Positions 28,017 through 40,433 of a stretch of 64,000 bases of DNA are shown here, piece after piece. Each line of letters opens with the position of its first letter. Positions within the stretch are counted from its first letter, which is position 1. The notes beneath the pieces were generated by a model. The model did not search any database. It saw only the letters and a list, made by a program, of their open reading frames with translations, and was not told where the DNA came from. Source of the stretch: Merluccius polli. Taxonomy: Eukaryota; Chordata; Actinopteri; Gadiformes; Merlucciidae. Both the position numbers and the translations under genes were made by a program. The stretch spans positions 1 through 64,000 of the forward strand of contig JAOPHQ010006581.1 in the NCBI GenBank assembly GCA_030340625.1, written 5' to 3'.

Positions 28017-28282
28017 TCATGCTAATGAGACACGGAGCTCTGCTCTTAAAAAGGCAACGCACCGCAAAAAAAAAAAAAAAAAAAAAAAAAAACGCGCACG
28101 CACGCACGCGCACACTCGGTTTTCCCTCGCGGTTTTCTGTCCGTGTTGTCGGTCAGCACTTCTTGTATCGGAGGGGGAGGGCTGGCAACATGGTCGTCGG
28201 GGGGGAAACCGTGGACGGGTTGTTAACGTGCACGCGGACGACGACGACGTCGTCCAACGGCCGTTCGCGTTGCTCGTCGCTG

Positions 28283-28290
28283 TGACGTCA
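28283..28290. promoter_or_regulatory. second CRE-like site TGACGTCA
   Basis: Second perfect CREB/ATF consensus, about 270 bp further upstream than the first and still in the CpG-rich region. Two perfect copies in under 300 bp is more than chance would usually give. Confidence 0.5.
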
Positions 28291-28894
28291 CGCCCGTTGT
28301 GTGATTGTGTTTTAACGCGTCGGCGGCGACGCACACGTACGTTGTTTACCGCGCGGACGTCGCGTGGGATGTAACCTGATATCCACCCTAGCTAATCCCA
28401 CCTATAGTACTTTTTTGTACTTTTTTTTTTTTCATTTATTTTTTTTAATTTTGTTAAAGAATATCTTTTAATGGGGTCCCCACATCTAATCCACACTCAG
28501 GTTGAGTTGCAGATATATTTCTAATGTGCTCATACGTTGCATTGGATGAAGGTGTCTGAGGTGGTAAATAGTTGGAGGCTAAAGGTCAGGGCATTTGGTA
28601 ACCAGCCCCCAGGAACACACAAATACAATTTTGTTGGTATGTCATACATGCAATACTTGCAAGTCCAACTCAACTTAAAAAAATGCGCATCCAATCACTC
28701 AATGCAATCAGTCAACTAAATGATTATCAGACCAGAGGGAGCGCATTATAAAACATATAAGGAGTCAAGGGGGGGGGGGGGGGGGGTTACACATGGACAA
28801 GCGACTTGTGAGAGCCTTTGAAGTGAGCTGAGAGATTACACAAGTTATTCAAAGTGCTCACAGCTGTGTCTGGCATCAGTGGGAGAAAGTCATG

Positions 28895-28911
28895 CGTGTG
28901 CATGTGTGCGT

Positions 28912-28957
<46 letters not shown>

Positions 28958-28970
28958 GTGTGCGTGTCTG
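28895..28970. repeat. interrupted (GT)n microsatellite
   Basis: GT units with GC interruptions. A 20-base G run lies about 110 bp before it (near 28769). Confidence 0.9.
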
Positions 28971-29251
28971 TACCAGTGTGTAAGAGGGAGTGGAATACTG
29001 CTGATGTTAAACAGTGTGTCTGTGAGTGGGCGTGTGTGATTAAGGGGTGTTGAATGTAATGACAGCTACTCTTCAACCACCTAAATATAAAATAATCAAA
29101 TAACACATTTAAAAAAATTAAAAAAAAGTAACATCCACTGGGTGTTACACACACAGCTGTCTCCTGAGAAAAAGGGAATATCCTTCTTCTTCTGACTGGC
29201 TTCTGTTTATCATGACGTGAAGAACATATGGCAATAATGTATTCCTGGAGT

Positions 29252-29436
<185 letters not shown>

Positions 29437-29892
29437 CAGGAAGAGGAGAGACCATTATCAAAAAGGAAAAGGCTGGATGGTCGTATAGATGGAGAGATAG
29501 TTGGGCTGTAAAGATGAATGGATGGAAAACCTTGGGACAGCGTATATGTCCTTTGTCTATGTGACATGACTCCCTCCATGCTAGCGAAACAGTTCTCTGA
29601 TGTGCAATAGAAAAGCCCAGCGTGGCTTCTCCTCCACTCAACACCATACATAGATGTGTCTCTCTTGGCCGTGACCTCTGGGGTTGCCCCTGCGCTTACT
29701 GAGTGTCTCTGCAAAGACCCCCCACCCCCCTCCACCCAACCACCCTCCTCCAACCCGCCATGCTGGAGACCCAAAATAGAAGCAAGAAAATGGATCTAAA
29801 AATAACAGGGGGAAAAAACGTGCACCAAGGACTGTGGCAGGAGGAGATAACAGCACAGGTAATGTGTTCCATGAGGCATGGCGCGCGTGCAT

Positions 29893-30095
29893 GCGTGTGC
29901 ATGTGTGTGTGTATGCACGTGTGTGCGTGTGCGTGCGTGTGTGTGTTTATGTGTGCGTGGGGCGAGGGAGGGTGGTGGGGGTCGAGACAGGATATCCCAC
30001 AGGGAAAGTACCGAGGGGTTGGAGGTAGAATCCAGGAGGTTTGTTTGTTTGTGTGTGTGTGTGTGTTGGGGGGTGTGTGGGGGGGGGGGGGTGGT
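29893..30095. repeat. GT-rich simple repeat cluster
   Basis: Two interrupted GT tracts (29893-29958 and 30044-30095), the second running into a G run. Confidence 0.85.
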
Positions 30096-30179
30096 CAACG
30101 GGGGTATTTGCTGATAAAGGAGCCCTACGCACCGGGCTCCAGCTCCTCCTCCTCCTCCTCCTCCTTCTAATCTGCTCTG

Positions 30180-30600
30180 GGTAATGGAAAAAATTATGTT
30201 GGAATTCCAGACTGTGAGCAAAATATGTGCACTTTGACCCCGATCACTCCGCTACTTCAATTCGCTTATCTAAAAATAGAAGGGAAAGAAAACTGGAACA
30301 AATCGGAGCTTGCCGTGTCTCGAGGGAGGCCGTATTCAGCCATGTGGAGGTCTGTATGAACGTTCAACTTTATCTCAAACCCCTGTTCCAGAATAGATGC
30401 CATATCATTTTATATTTACCCGTGGAGATCCCACTTCTTCAGCATGGGAATGGGCCCTGAGAACTCGACATTGTAGGATTCATTGGATTTATCGCCCGCT
30501 TGGAATTTGGATCTGGGATGAAGCAAACGCAGAACGCAAAACCAAACCCTTTTGCGGAAAAGTCGTCTGGCCTGGTTCCTTAGAAATGAGATAGGAGGTA
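30180..30600. promoter_or_regulatory. candidate conserved non-coding element
   Basis: Complex unique sequence between simple repeats, with a perfect MEF2-like site CTAAAAATAG near 30270 and no coherent reading frame. The call is inference from composition. Confidence 0.22.
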
Positions 30601-31606
30601 TGGCAACACTTTAGGACAAATCACCAAGGTTTAATGGGGGAAGGGGAACAGACTTTTCCTCTCCAAAACTACAACCATGCACACTCATGTCGACTCCTGT
30701 GGTTTTGTCCAGACACTTTAATGCATATTTGCACACACACACACACACACACACAGTGAAGATATTAAGGTTATATATAATCTTTATTATCTCAATCTCG
30801 GTGCGACAATTAACCGGAGGCACATGATCTCAATTTAGGGAGTTCACAAAGTCTGCCTTTTATTAGCTGCCTTAAATCTCTTGCATCTCTCTCTCCCTAT
30901 GTCTCGCTCTCTCCCTCCCTCTCGGTCATGGTCAGGGTGTATCCCACTGTGAGTAAGCCTATTTTGGTGGTCCCCGTGGGTGCCCTGGTAATATTGGGCC
31001 CTTACTAATTTATCCTCCCTTACCAATTAATTTGGAGCAGAGTGTTCTCGTGGGAGGAATGTCAGTTTTTATATTTCTGTATTATTTTCTGCTGAAAAAG
31101 GGGACTGTGGATGGCCTAAATCGTTAGTAATTCACCAGGGGAGATAGGCCTGTGTGCCTAGCCCTGTTGCTCTGGCCTCTCTCCTATGTCTATATATATT
31201 CTCCACAGTGATTCTAATGTGGGTGTTAAACAGTTTTTTCTAGGTCCTTTCCACCTTTTCCTCAGTTACCTTCCGCATAACTTCTCTCCAATACACATTT
31301 TTCTTCTCCTTGAAAAATACACCAAGTGGCTTTCAGCAGTCCTATGCTTTATTAAAGATCACATTGAGACAGTAGGTTTGCTTGGCCATCAAGGGAACCA
31401 GAAATTCAAGCGAATTAACTTGTTCTGAAACATTCTTCTTTTTTAGTTGTTTTCTTGTCTGTCCATGTTGTCACTTGCTTGTTGCGCTTACTCCCAATAT
31501 GTAGAAACCTAAAAACATTTGAGGTAATGCTTGTACTTAGAATCAAAGAATCGAAGTCAAGCTGAGTCAAGTCAAAGACAAGTCATGTCAATTAATGCTC
31601 TCATCT

Positions 31607-31740
31607 CATCTCTTTTTGTCTCTGTTGAGTCTTATGTTCACAGTTAACCAAGTCAAGGGCTTCCAGAGTAGAGGATGTTGAAATGGAGAACATGATGTCA
31701 TCTGCGTATACGACAGTTGGCACCATCCACATCCAACTAG
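31607..31740 (-). pseudogene. possible retrotransposon reverse-transcriptase relic (YADD motif)
   Basis: The minus strand reads ...TVVYADDIMFSI...LEALDLVN. The YADD tetrad (31697-31708) followed by a short hydrophobic strand and then an LE-x-L-x-x-x-N helix resembles the active-site region of non-LTR reverse transcriptases. Upstream RT motifs are not visible in frame, so at most this is a short dead fragment. Chance similarity is possible. Confidence 0.3.
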
Positions 31741-32504
31741 TTCTAGAGAAGAAGCAAGGGGGAATGCAGCACAGAATGAAAAACATTTGATTGCGATTGT
31801 GCCATCTAGAGGTAATACATTGGCTGCAGATAGAAATAATAGTGAATGGCTGAACGTGATAGCTCACATGTCTGTGCCCATTTGATTTTACTGCAGCGCC
31901 TACAACTCCATGGGACTGAACAGAATCAGGAAGCATTTGTGTGGAAAGGGCGGGGTAGGCCTACTCCCTCTGCCAAATGCACCACAGATAACCATCCAAA
32001 ATATTTCAATACAATTATAAATTAATTCATAAATTAATCAATTAATTCATAAATGTTCAAAATGGTCTACAATAATCATTTGTTATTCAAGACCTATACA
32101 AAGAAAAAAATCAATCACAAGCACATTAGAGATAATGTCAAAGACCACAAACAAAGTCACAAAGTCAATAATCAGATCAAAAATTCAACAATATCTTTCT
32201 CAAAACTGAACTCAACTCCACAGGACTAACTGAAATGTAACTACCTCAACTTAACTTCTCACATACAACAGTATTACAAAACACATGGCAAGGGCGGGGC
32301 TATCGGAGGCCCTCGCATTGTTGACCCCACCTGTATACACACTAGCAGAATCTTGCCACACACCACCTTAGTGGCTATGGCTGGGGCCCTCAGACACAGG
32401 ACACAGGTAGATGTTGATTTGCCGATGCATTTATTGGAGATGGCATGATGTAATACACCGAGCAGATAGGTACATGCTGCCATGACAGTGGCTCTCTCTC
32501 CTGA

Positions 32505-32645
32505 GTGTGTGTGTTGATAGCTGGTTTATCCCGGGTGCCATGATTGCTCTGCACCACAGGTGTGCAGCCCCACCCAGCCAAAGTCTCATCAGTCTGACTC
32601 AGGCTGGGTGAGGCTGTAAACCAGCTATCAACAACACACACACAC
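32505..32645. repeat. small nested inverted repeat
   Basis: Outer arms (32505-32528 and about 32618-32645) share GTTGATAGCTGGTTTA inverted, then GT/CA tails. Inner arms carry CAGCCCCACCCAGCC (near 32567) and its near inverse GGCTGGGTGAGGCTG (near 32602). Confidence 0.8.
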
Positions 32646-33201
32646 ACCCCATATAATCCACACTTCTCTAGGCTATACAACACAAAAAGGTACATCCCCC
32701 GTATTTCCTATTGGGTTACCATAATTTGAACAAGCCAAGCACAAACTGGTCACTCCCTATTTAGGTTGAACAGCAAATGGAGATGTGTTACCTGGGTGAG
32801 ATGTTGATACAAAATGGAAATTAATTTTTTTGTGAAATGGAGGTTGACTAACGCTAAGCCCATCACCTCTATTGTATCCTGATGAACTCATCAAGAGCAG
32901 TGGGGGGTTAGAGACGGCAGTCTGGCAGGGAGGGTGTAAGAACAGAATGATGGTGAAACCACATTAACTTGCAGGAATTAGTAAGTTAAGTTAAAAGGCA
33001 TCTGTTGTCTGATTGATACAACAAAGGAGGCCATTTAATCTACTCTACTCCCAACACCTCAATTGCTTCCTCAGAGGACACATCACAGTAGTATATACTT
33101 TGAGTGGGGCCTAGTTTTAAGGCATATACTAATAATTACATTCTTCTTCATGACCTTTGGTGAACGTTTGGCTCTTTAAAACCACAGACCTTTTGTAGAC
33201 A

Positions 33202-33954
33202 TTAAAGGGGCTGTAGACAACTTTTCAACTTTTCCCACCCTAGCGTTTCAAAGTGGTATTATTTTTGCGCTGTCGCAAAGACAAACCGGATCACTTTCCG
33301 TTTCCTCTGAGCCTAACAACCACAAACGGTAAAGTGTAATTGGCATACTTTTATTTGGGAACAGGCAAAAGCTATTGTAATGTGCATTGCATAGTAATAC
33401 CATAGTTGGAGTATTGCTTCGCACAAACAAGTATCGGCAGCAAGGGTTGGCGTCGGGGTGGAGGGGGGAGTAGAAGAAAACATTAGGAGGAAAACCGTGG
33501 GTTTTACTCATTCATTCTATAATGGAGACACGAAAGCATATACAACTGGGTTGGTAGCCTCAGGCTCGTTTGGCGAACCTCATGCAAGCGAGTCGCGACA
33601 TGAGGTTTATTCAGGTAGTATAAAAACGTAGCGTATGCAGCTATAAGTAGTGTAATCAGATTGGCTTTACTTCGGTTGTTCTACCGTCCGCCATTTCAAG
33701 TACTGGGGATAGCTAATGTGGATAGCTGCTGGGGATAGCTAATGGTGATAGCTAATGAGGATAGCTAATGGGGATAGCTACCGGGGTAAACAAAAGCGCT
33801 ATTCCTCTTGGTTCGGTTACACGCGCAATGTTTGACGCGTTTTCTTTGTGCTGTAAATGGAGCCATCATTTTTCCCGGGAGATCGTACCCGGTGGCAGAC
33901 AGAGCTGCATAGTGAAAGCAAGGCTTATAGGGAAGTTGTCTAGAGGACCTTTAA
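33202..33954. mobile_element. MITE-like element with terminal inverted repeats
   Basis: The left end TTAAAGGGGCTGTAGACAAC is matched at the right end by the inverse GTTGTCTAGAGGACCTTTAA, with a few mismatches. TTAA sits at both ends. The interior is non-coding and holds a GATAGCTAATGG minisatellite. The superfamily is not certain. Confidence 0.55.
33705..33786. repeat. GGATAGCTAATG minisatellite
   Basis: About six variable copies of a 12-15 bp unit built on GATAGCTAATG, located inside the MITE-like element. Confidence 0.9.
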
Positions 33955-33979
33955 ACCTGTACTGTCTCATTGCTATTTA

Positions 33980-33980
<1 letters not shown>

Positions 33981-34024
<44 letters not shown>
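33981..34024. repeat. (GA)n microsatellite
   Basis: About 22 GA units. Confidence 0.95.
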
Positions 34025-34026
<2 letters not shown>

Positions 34027-36269
34027 CTAACTGTGTTTCTGGTCCTCTACTGGCCCGTCACATCATAAGCTATCATTGCTAGAGAGAGAGATCTGATTGC
34101 AGAGGAACATGCAGAAGAGCCAAGGGAGGACATTGAGAAGATGTTATGTTTAGTACAGTAATCCTTTCTAAAAACCCATTCTATGACAAAATTTCATATT
34201 TTACCACTAGGCTTCAAAGTAAGTGACTATGAATCCGTCATTGATGAATGTGAACATTATTCATAAAATAACACAGGCCCCTCACAGAGACAGCAGCCAT
34301 TTTAGGAAACACTGAGGTGGTTGTCTGGCTTCAGGGCCAAAATCCCATCTCCCACTCATTTCCCTCATTCATTCAGACTATAAGTGGAAACATGTCACGG
34401 GATGTAACTGCCCCCTATTGGCCTCCGCCACACAGTCCTCTCACAAGTGTAGGCCTACTGTGTACTAAATATAAACCCAGGGAGGGAGGATTAGGCCTTT
34501 TCTTGTCACTTGTCAAACACAAAGCTCCGAAAAGGTGTTGCAAAGAGGTCTTGTGTGTAGCTAGGAGACAGCTGCTGCCAAAGTGGTCAACAAGGTCTGC
34601 TCTGTACTCCACACACTATACCTTACGTAAATGGACAACTTTTTGTTGCTCTGGCTGAATCAAGACTGGACCAGACTAAAACAGGAACAGAATGGGATTG
34701 TTTGTAACTTGTTCATTGAACGTTAAACTCTAAATGTGAAAAGCTTCTTTTTCTGAAATATACTTGGCAGAGGTGTATCGTGCATGACATGTGATTGATG
34801 TGTTATGAACAAGCTCATAGTTTATTTAAGGTGTGCTGCATGCAGAAGGCACAATCAATCTATTTATCTATGTACAAATATCAACATGTACTAGGTGCTG
34901 AGGCCTTGCTTATATAATGCATGAATCCTGGTAACAGGAAGCCACAGGTTGAGCTAACATTTACCTTGAAGAAAATGCTGCAACATGTAGTATTACGTGA
35001 CAACCAGCAGATGGCAGTAGTAATTTGTGCAATAATTCATTAAAAATTAAGCCTTCAATAAGCCTATTCAATTTTACATCAGTAAATCGATTTCTTTTCG
35101 CACATCTTGAGATGGCAAATTAATATATAAGCGATTTTACTCTGATGAAATCACATGAAATATGATTTAGCAGATAATTGAGCAGTAGTCAGCAACCTGC
35201 TTGGCCTAATTCGTCTTTGACATACCCGTCATCTGGAGGCGCCACACTGCCAGCTTATGAACATGGCCAAGGCTACCAAACATTAAAATCAGTAGCCGGC
35301 ACCTATAGCCTAGCCATGTAATGGCTTGCACAAAACGTTCATATTTATCAGATTTGGTAGGGAAGGCTTCCTGCAAACTATAACCAAAGCCACATCCTAC
35401 CTCTAAATCTGAGACCTCTCTGAGCTTTCACTTTCATTATCACACAGGTTGAACACGCATGGTCTGGCCCAGGAATGTTTGTACATTTTAATAGGTTGAG
35501 CAATAGGATGTAATGTCCTTGGTTATTATGTCAACTATTCTGTCGTGCCGGGGGTGATTTAGAGGCCTTGAGTGGGACTCAGACCAGTCCAATGCTGTTG
35601 CTGTTGTAGTGGTGTGAGGTGACGGCCGCCATTTTCCTCGCAACAAATGGTGTGTTGTTTCTACAACTATTGCTTTCACAGAAACACACGGGTCTGTTAA
35701 GTCCTCTGAGATGGTCACTGTCTCAGAGTCAGCGCGTGTCCATTCAAGCCCCTCCCCGGCCCAGCCACAGAGGTCATTCAGGTCAGGTCTGACCTCACTC
35801 TAAAACCTGGACAGTGTGTGTCCAGTTTGCCACCGGACTTTGTCCTGAAGCCCAGGAAGCCGACATCGCCCGCTCTCGTCAGTGGGACCATACCTCGCCT
35901 CATATCCACAAAAAGAGATGCCCTGGCAAGTTTTCGGACGGTCTGGTCACTGTTGTTGAGCATGTTCAGCAGGTGGGAGAGAGACGCGTGGCAATGTAAA
36001 CCCACTCCAGGATTGGTACACCCAGTCCTCCCTCGCTCTCCGTGTGGAAGATTATGTGGCTTGTACAGTGGCGGCTCGCCCATAGAGGGCGCTGGGGCAC
36101 CGCCCTCCCACCGACCTGCCTGCCTGTTTTTTTTAAATTTATTTTTATATATATATATAATCTCTCATTTTGAATTTTTATTTTTTTTTAAAAAGAATCT
36201 GTGTTAATTACATGCTAATAATGATTTTACTTTAGAATGTGTTTAGAACTCTCCAGAATGATATTTGCA

Positions 36270-36338
36270 TTCACTGTCACGTTCAACGTTACGTTCAGCG
36301 CTACGTTCAACGTTACGTTCACTGTCACGTTCAACGTG
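36270..36338. repeat. 12-bp minisatellite (ACGTTCAACGTT-like)
   Basis: Five in-phase 12-bp units from 36279 plus a partial one before them, each starting ACGTTC. Confidence 0.93.
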
Positions 36339-36640
36339 GTGTAGGCTAGTAGCCAATAGGCTGTCTTCCCTGGGCTCCAGTTCGCTCAGCACAACAGTGC
36401 TGGAATTTAAGCCAATGGTTCCCCGGTTGCTATGCAAAAAAATATTTATTTCGCCAATCAGCGTCGTCGAATTTTATAGTTTGGGGGCTCTGAAAATATC
36501 GCCACTAGTACCAAGATTAGAGCAGTGCACTAGCGGATATTTACCTCAGAGAGGAGTAGGAGTGCAGAATGGTGACGTCGAGTGGCACTAATGTAGTCAT
36601 GGGAGTTCAGCTAGCCCCAAATTCAGTTTAATCTCTACAC

Positions 36641-36880
36641 ATGTATCCCTTCGAAAGAAGAACATTAGTGGAAAAACTAATTGTGAAAGAACTTGGACCA
36701 GACAAGCCAGAAGTGCAAATAACCCAACAGGCGCGTGAAAAGGAGAAAACCTACAAGAGAACCTTTTCCCGAGGTTGGTTCGATCGAAAAGCTTGGCGAA
36801 CTAGCTGTGGGTACGCCAATGCAATCTTTTGCTTCCCTTGCTTACAAGCAAGGGCTTACAAGCAAGGGAAGCAAGTTTAA
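36641..36880 (+). pseudogene. hAT-family transposase fragment with TTF-type zinc finger start
   Basis: The frame encodes a segment with KRTFSRGWFDRKAW followed by CGYANAIFCFPC. This is the layout of the TTF-type zinc finger at the N-terminus of hAT/ZMYM-like transposases in fish (W..RKAWL.GC...NA.FCFPC). The usual hydrophobic stretch after FCFPC is replaced by repeated ACAAGCAAGGG units, and the frame stops at about 79 residues. No DDE catalytic core is present. Domesticated hAT-derived proteins share this motif, but the loss of everything downstream argues for a dead copy. Confidence 0.65.
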
Positions 36881-36953
36881 AACAAGTGCTTTTATTGGTA
36901 GTTATTGGTAGTTGACAAGTTATTTTATTGGTATAGGCAAGGGACATGGGCGT

Positions 36954-37133
36954 AGGGTGGCCATTCGTCCGGCTTTAGGCCGGACTGTCCGGACGCGTAT
37001 TTGTCCTCCTTTTTGAGACACCCCCGCCGGTCATAGGTCCGCCCGCCAGTCGTAGGTCCGTGGTGTGTTACGATCGCGCCCCCCCCCCAGGCTGAGGTGT
37101 CCTCCTTTTCACAAACTCATAAATGGTCACCCT
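36954..37133. mobile_element. hAT-type MITE, 180 bp
   Basis: Termini AGGGTGGCCATT and AATGGTCACCCT are inverted with one mismatch. A perfect 8-bp target duplication ATGGGCGT flanks them (36946-36953 and 37134-37141). The interior is GC-rich, includes TCCTCCTTTT motifs near both ends, and is non-coding. Confidence 0.92.
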
Positions 37134-37599
37134 ATGGGCGTCGCCATCATATATTTAGGGGGACGCAATTAGCGAACAACAAATATGAGTCTATGTGTGA
37201 AACATTGAAATTTACCCACAGACAAATTTATCATTGTGAATGATTTGGGATCAACGGCTGGTCACCCTAAAATGCACCACAATGCAGGAAATCACAGTTT
37301 TATTGTTCATCTCATGTAGTGATTTGAAACGTTGAATGGGAACGTTGGAGAAGAGAAGAGATGTTGTACCTTTAAAAGTGCTGTCTGTTTGACATTCTCC
37401 AATGTTAACATTAGTGGAAGGGGTGATTTCTGGTTAAATAATCAGACATAATTTCGTCAACCTGATCCTCCCATCAGCCAGCAATATAGACTTTATGTCC
37501 CACGTATCTCTACGTGTTTCCCATGTAGAGAATAAATACACTTAAACACACACTGTGTGTGCAAGACCCCCCATTCCCCCCTCCTATAAAACACGTGCG

Positions 37600-37633
37600 C
37601 ACACACAGACACAGACACACACACACAGACAAA

Positions 37634-37730
<97 letters not shown>
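37600..37730. repeat. (CA)n microsatellite
   Basis: Pure from about 37636 to 37730; the first part is interrupted by GA. Confidence 0.97.
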
Positions 37731-37732
<2 letters not shown>

Positions 37733-38179
37733 CATAACGAAAATAGCACTGGGAGGAAATAGCACCTTAGACACAAAAAAAAAGGATTTAGCTCAATTAT
37801 CTCTTACTGCCACTAGATGGCGGTGCTGTCTCAGCTTATTAACCAAACTACTTGAGCCACCCGTGACTGATGGTAATCGAGAAGTTCCCTTTCAATTTCC
37901 GGAAACAGCTATTGTTGTTTTGTTGGTTTCTGTAAATCTGTTTTCTCAGTTATTTTTTTTTCTTGTAGGCCTACTATTGGACTGGCCCATCTATCTTCTC
38001 AAAGAAAGTCTTCCTCACCTCGACATTTGAGCCTCCGATGATCACCACCATGGGGGTGTTTACCAAATACAAACCAGACTAAAGGCCCATTAATCCGTCC
38101 ACGATAGGTGGGGGGGCAACGTTCCTGACTGACAGGTTTTCAGCAGCAGCTGGGTGGTGGTGAAGGGATTTTTTTTACC

Positions 38180-38224
38180 CCCCCCCCCCCCCCCTGCTAC
38201 CCCCATGACAACCCCTCCCCCCCC

Positions 38225-38322
<98 letters not shown>

Positions 38323-38400
38323 TGTCTGTCTCTCTTTCTCTGTCTCTGTCTGTCTGTCTCTCTCTCTCTCTCTGTCTGCCTCTCTCTCTCTCTCTGCCTC
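38180..38400. repeat. poly-C and (CT)n pyrimidine tract
   Basis: Two C runs (about 38180-38195 and 38217-38235), then about 165 bp of CT units with GT interruptions. A nearly pure pyrimidine strand over 200 bp. Confidence 0.95.
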
Positions 38401-39776
38401 TCAGCCAAGTATGTGTGTAGCTGTGTGACAGCTGTCACAGTGTGGCTCTTTCAACCCCTCAGCCCCCTGCTCCCATACAGCTTTCTACATCATTAGGTCT
38501 CCCCTATAACCTCGCTGTCGCCGAAACAATGCAATCGCTCCTGCAAATACCTGGACAGTTTTCAAGGAATGGAAAAACGATGCCAATGGCGATTAAATGA
38601 GTGAATTGGGTGTTGGCCTAATGTTGGATGAAATGACATTAGGCTAATAGTCACCTGCCCAGATTAGACTGTGTAAAACTGTAAGACATGAAACGATGCC
38701 TAGTGAAGATATAGCTTTTTACCAGGGACATTGGCCTTTAAATTAGTGGTAGGCCTGCTAAACATTTCGGCAGAGCTACATTACAACCCAGTCCATAGAG
38801 ACTTCACAGCAACTTAAAACTGCGATGGTGCATCCCTTGCTTTTTTTGTCTCACGGATGAAGAGTTATCCAAACAGCCATATAGCCGTAAAATATGAAGT
38901 CACAATCACCTTCATGGTGTTGCACTGCACATTTTTTCAAATGCATTGTAATCTGCTGTTATCTGCAGTTTGCCTTACCATAAATATTGATTTATAGTTA
39001 ATACAGACTCAGTTGTGATTGCCCTTTAGCGGTGGAAGTCAGCAATCGGTTGAATCTACTTACATTTAAGCCTACATCATGTGCTCAGACGTGTGTGGAA
39101 AAACAGATATTGGCTTGTTGTTAGGCAAGCTCGGGCCCCGGAAAGAGGAAATAATGTCTCCCTACCCGAAGGAGTGTGGAATTGTGTTATTTACTGTAAA
39201 TGTACAATGAGGTCATGACTAATGACACAGGCTGTTCCTGTGCCGTGTGTAGGCCTACTGTGTCGTACCGCTCAATCTAATTACCCCCCCCCCCCCCCCC
39301 CGCTATCCGTGTGAATAGCGTGAAGAAGACAATTAATTCAGTGTGGATGAAAATATCTCTCACAATTTATTTCTTCTTTTCTTTGAATTCATCCGGGCAG
39401 GGCCTGCTTGTCACTCTCAGAACTAGTCCACAGCATCCTAGAGGTGCCTCTCCAGAGATGTGAGCCTGTGGGCCTACTATCTTGTACTGGGGTGTGGATG
39501 GGGGCCACTCAGTGTTTCCGTTTAATTCATGCGATGAGTAACTTCACAGTATTACGATCCTTTCAATGTGTTCAAAGAAATTTGTTTGCTTTTCCTACCC
39601 TGAACATGGATGATCTAGCGCCCGTGCATCCGTCGTCAAGGTGACTCACAGGATGAGCTGCGGTATATTCACACGGCAGATTATAATCCTGTGATGGCAA
39701 TGTGACTCTCCTTCCCGTACGCCGCGTCATATAGCTGATTCATGTCCCTGTCACCACACTGGTGATGCTCAGTCTT

Positions 39777-39818
39777 ACACACACACACACACATACACAC
39801 ACGTATGCACGTACACAC

Positions 39819-39863
<45 letters not shown>
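39777..39863. repeat. (CA)n microsatellite
   Basis: CA units with a short interruption near 39800-39820. Confidence 0.95.
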
Positions 39864-39869
<6 letters not shown>

Positions 39870-40433
39870 GATGTGCAAACACATACGCAGTTGAACACAC
39901 AAAAATGCACAGAATGAGAGTGAGTGAGAGGGGCTTAAACCCAGGGGAAAAGCTCATCTCTGGTTTCCAAAAGAGAAGACTGATTACCGGAGCGGACTGC
40001 TGACACAAGACCACTGACAGACTCCCTCGTGACCAAAATGTGTGCGTCTTGCAAACTGTGTGCAAGAGGCACCTTCTTGTATATCTTTGGGCGATGCTTT
40101 ACCTGCGTCAGTCCTCCGTGTTTCTGTAAAAGTCTTATAGTTCTGTCAAAGACATTTATTATACCGGACTTGTTGACACAGGACTAAGTAGCGGTGGTGT
40201 GTTATAAGATCCCTATGGTCATTATCATTTCATACTTCTTTCATACTTCCCTCCCGCATGACTGGGATCACGAGGTTGGGGGTGAGAGAGGTTTGGGCAC
40301 TCTGGACGTCCCATCCTGGCGATGTAACACCACACGCCGCCGTGAATCACTTTACTACTGGCGGTCGGTTCCCTCGTACCTGTGAGAGATTATGAGTAAT
40401 ATGAGATTATACTGTGGCCAGGCCAGGTGTGCT

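Larger units (their letters stand above)
27430..28360 (-). promoter_or_regulatory. inpp5a: CpG-rich promoter / 5' UTR region of inpp5a
   Basis: The kilobase upstream of the inpp5a ATG is the most CpG-rich part of the window, with clusters of GCGCG, CGGCGG and CGTCG. It also contains poly-A and poly-T runs (about 27738-27754 and 28066-28091). Two perfect palindromic cAMP-response elements TGACGTCA occur at 28009-28016 and 28283-28290. No TATA box is placed with confidence. The transcription start site cannot be fixed from sequence alone, so the split between promoter and 5' UTR is inferred. Confidence 0.7.
36066..36880 (+). mobile_element. hAT-like autonomous element remnant (5' end)
   Basis: Starts with a hAT-style terminus CAGTGGCGGCTCGCCCATAG at 36066. 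An AT-rich leader and a 12-bp minisatellite follow (36270-36338). It leads into the transposase fragment at 36641. No matching right terminus or copy of the left flank GGCTTGTA was found downstream, so the 3' part is lost. Confidence 0.55.

Noticed and set aside
35778..36083. Overlapping ~100-codon frames on both strands
   Set aside because: Could be a worn transposon piece, but no motif supports a family.
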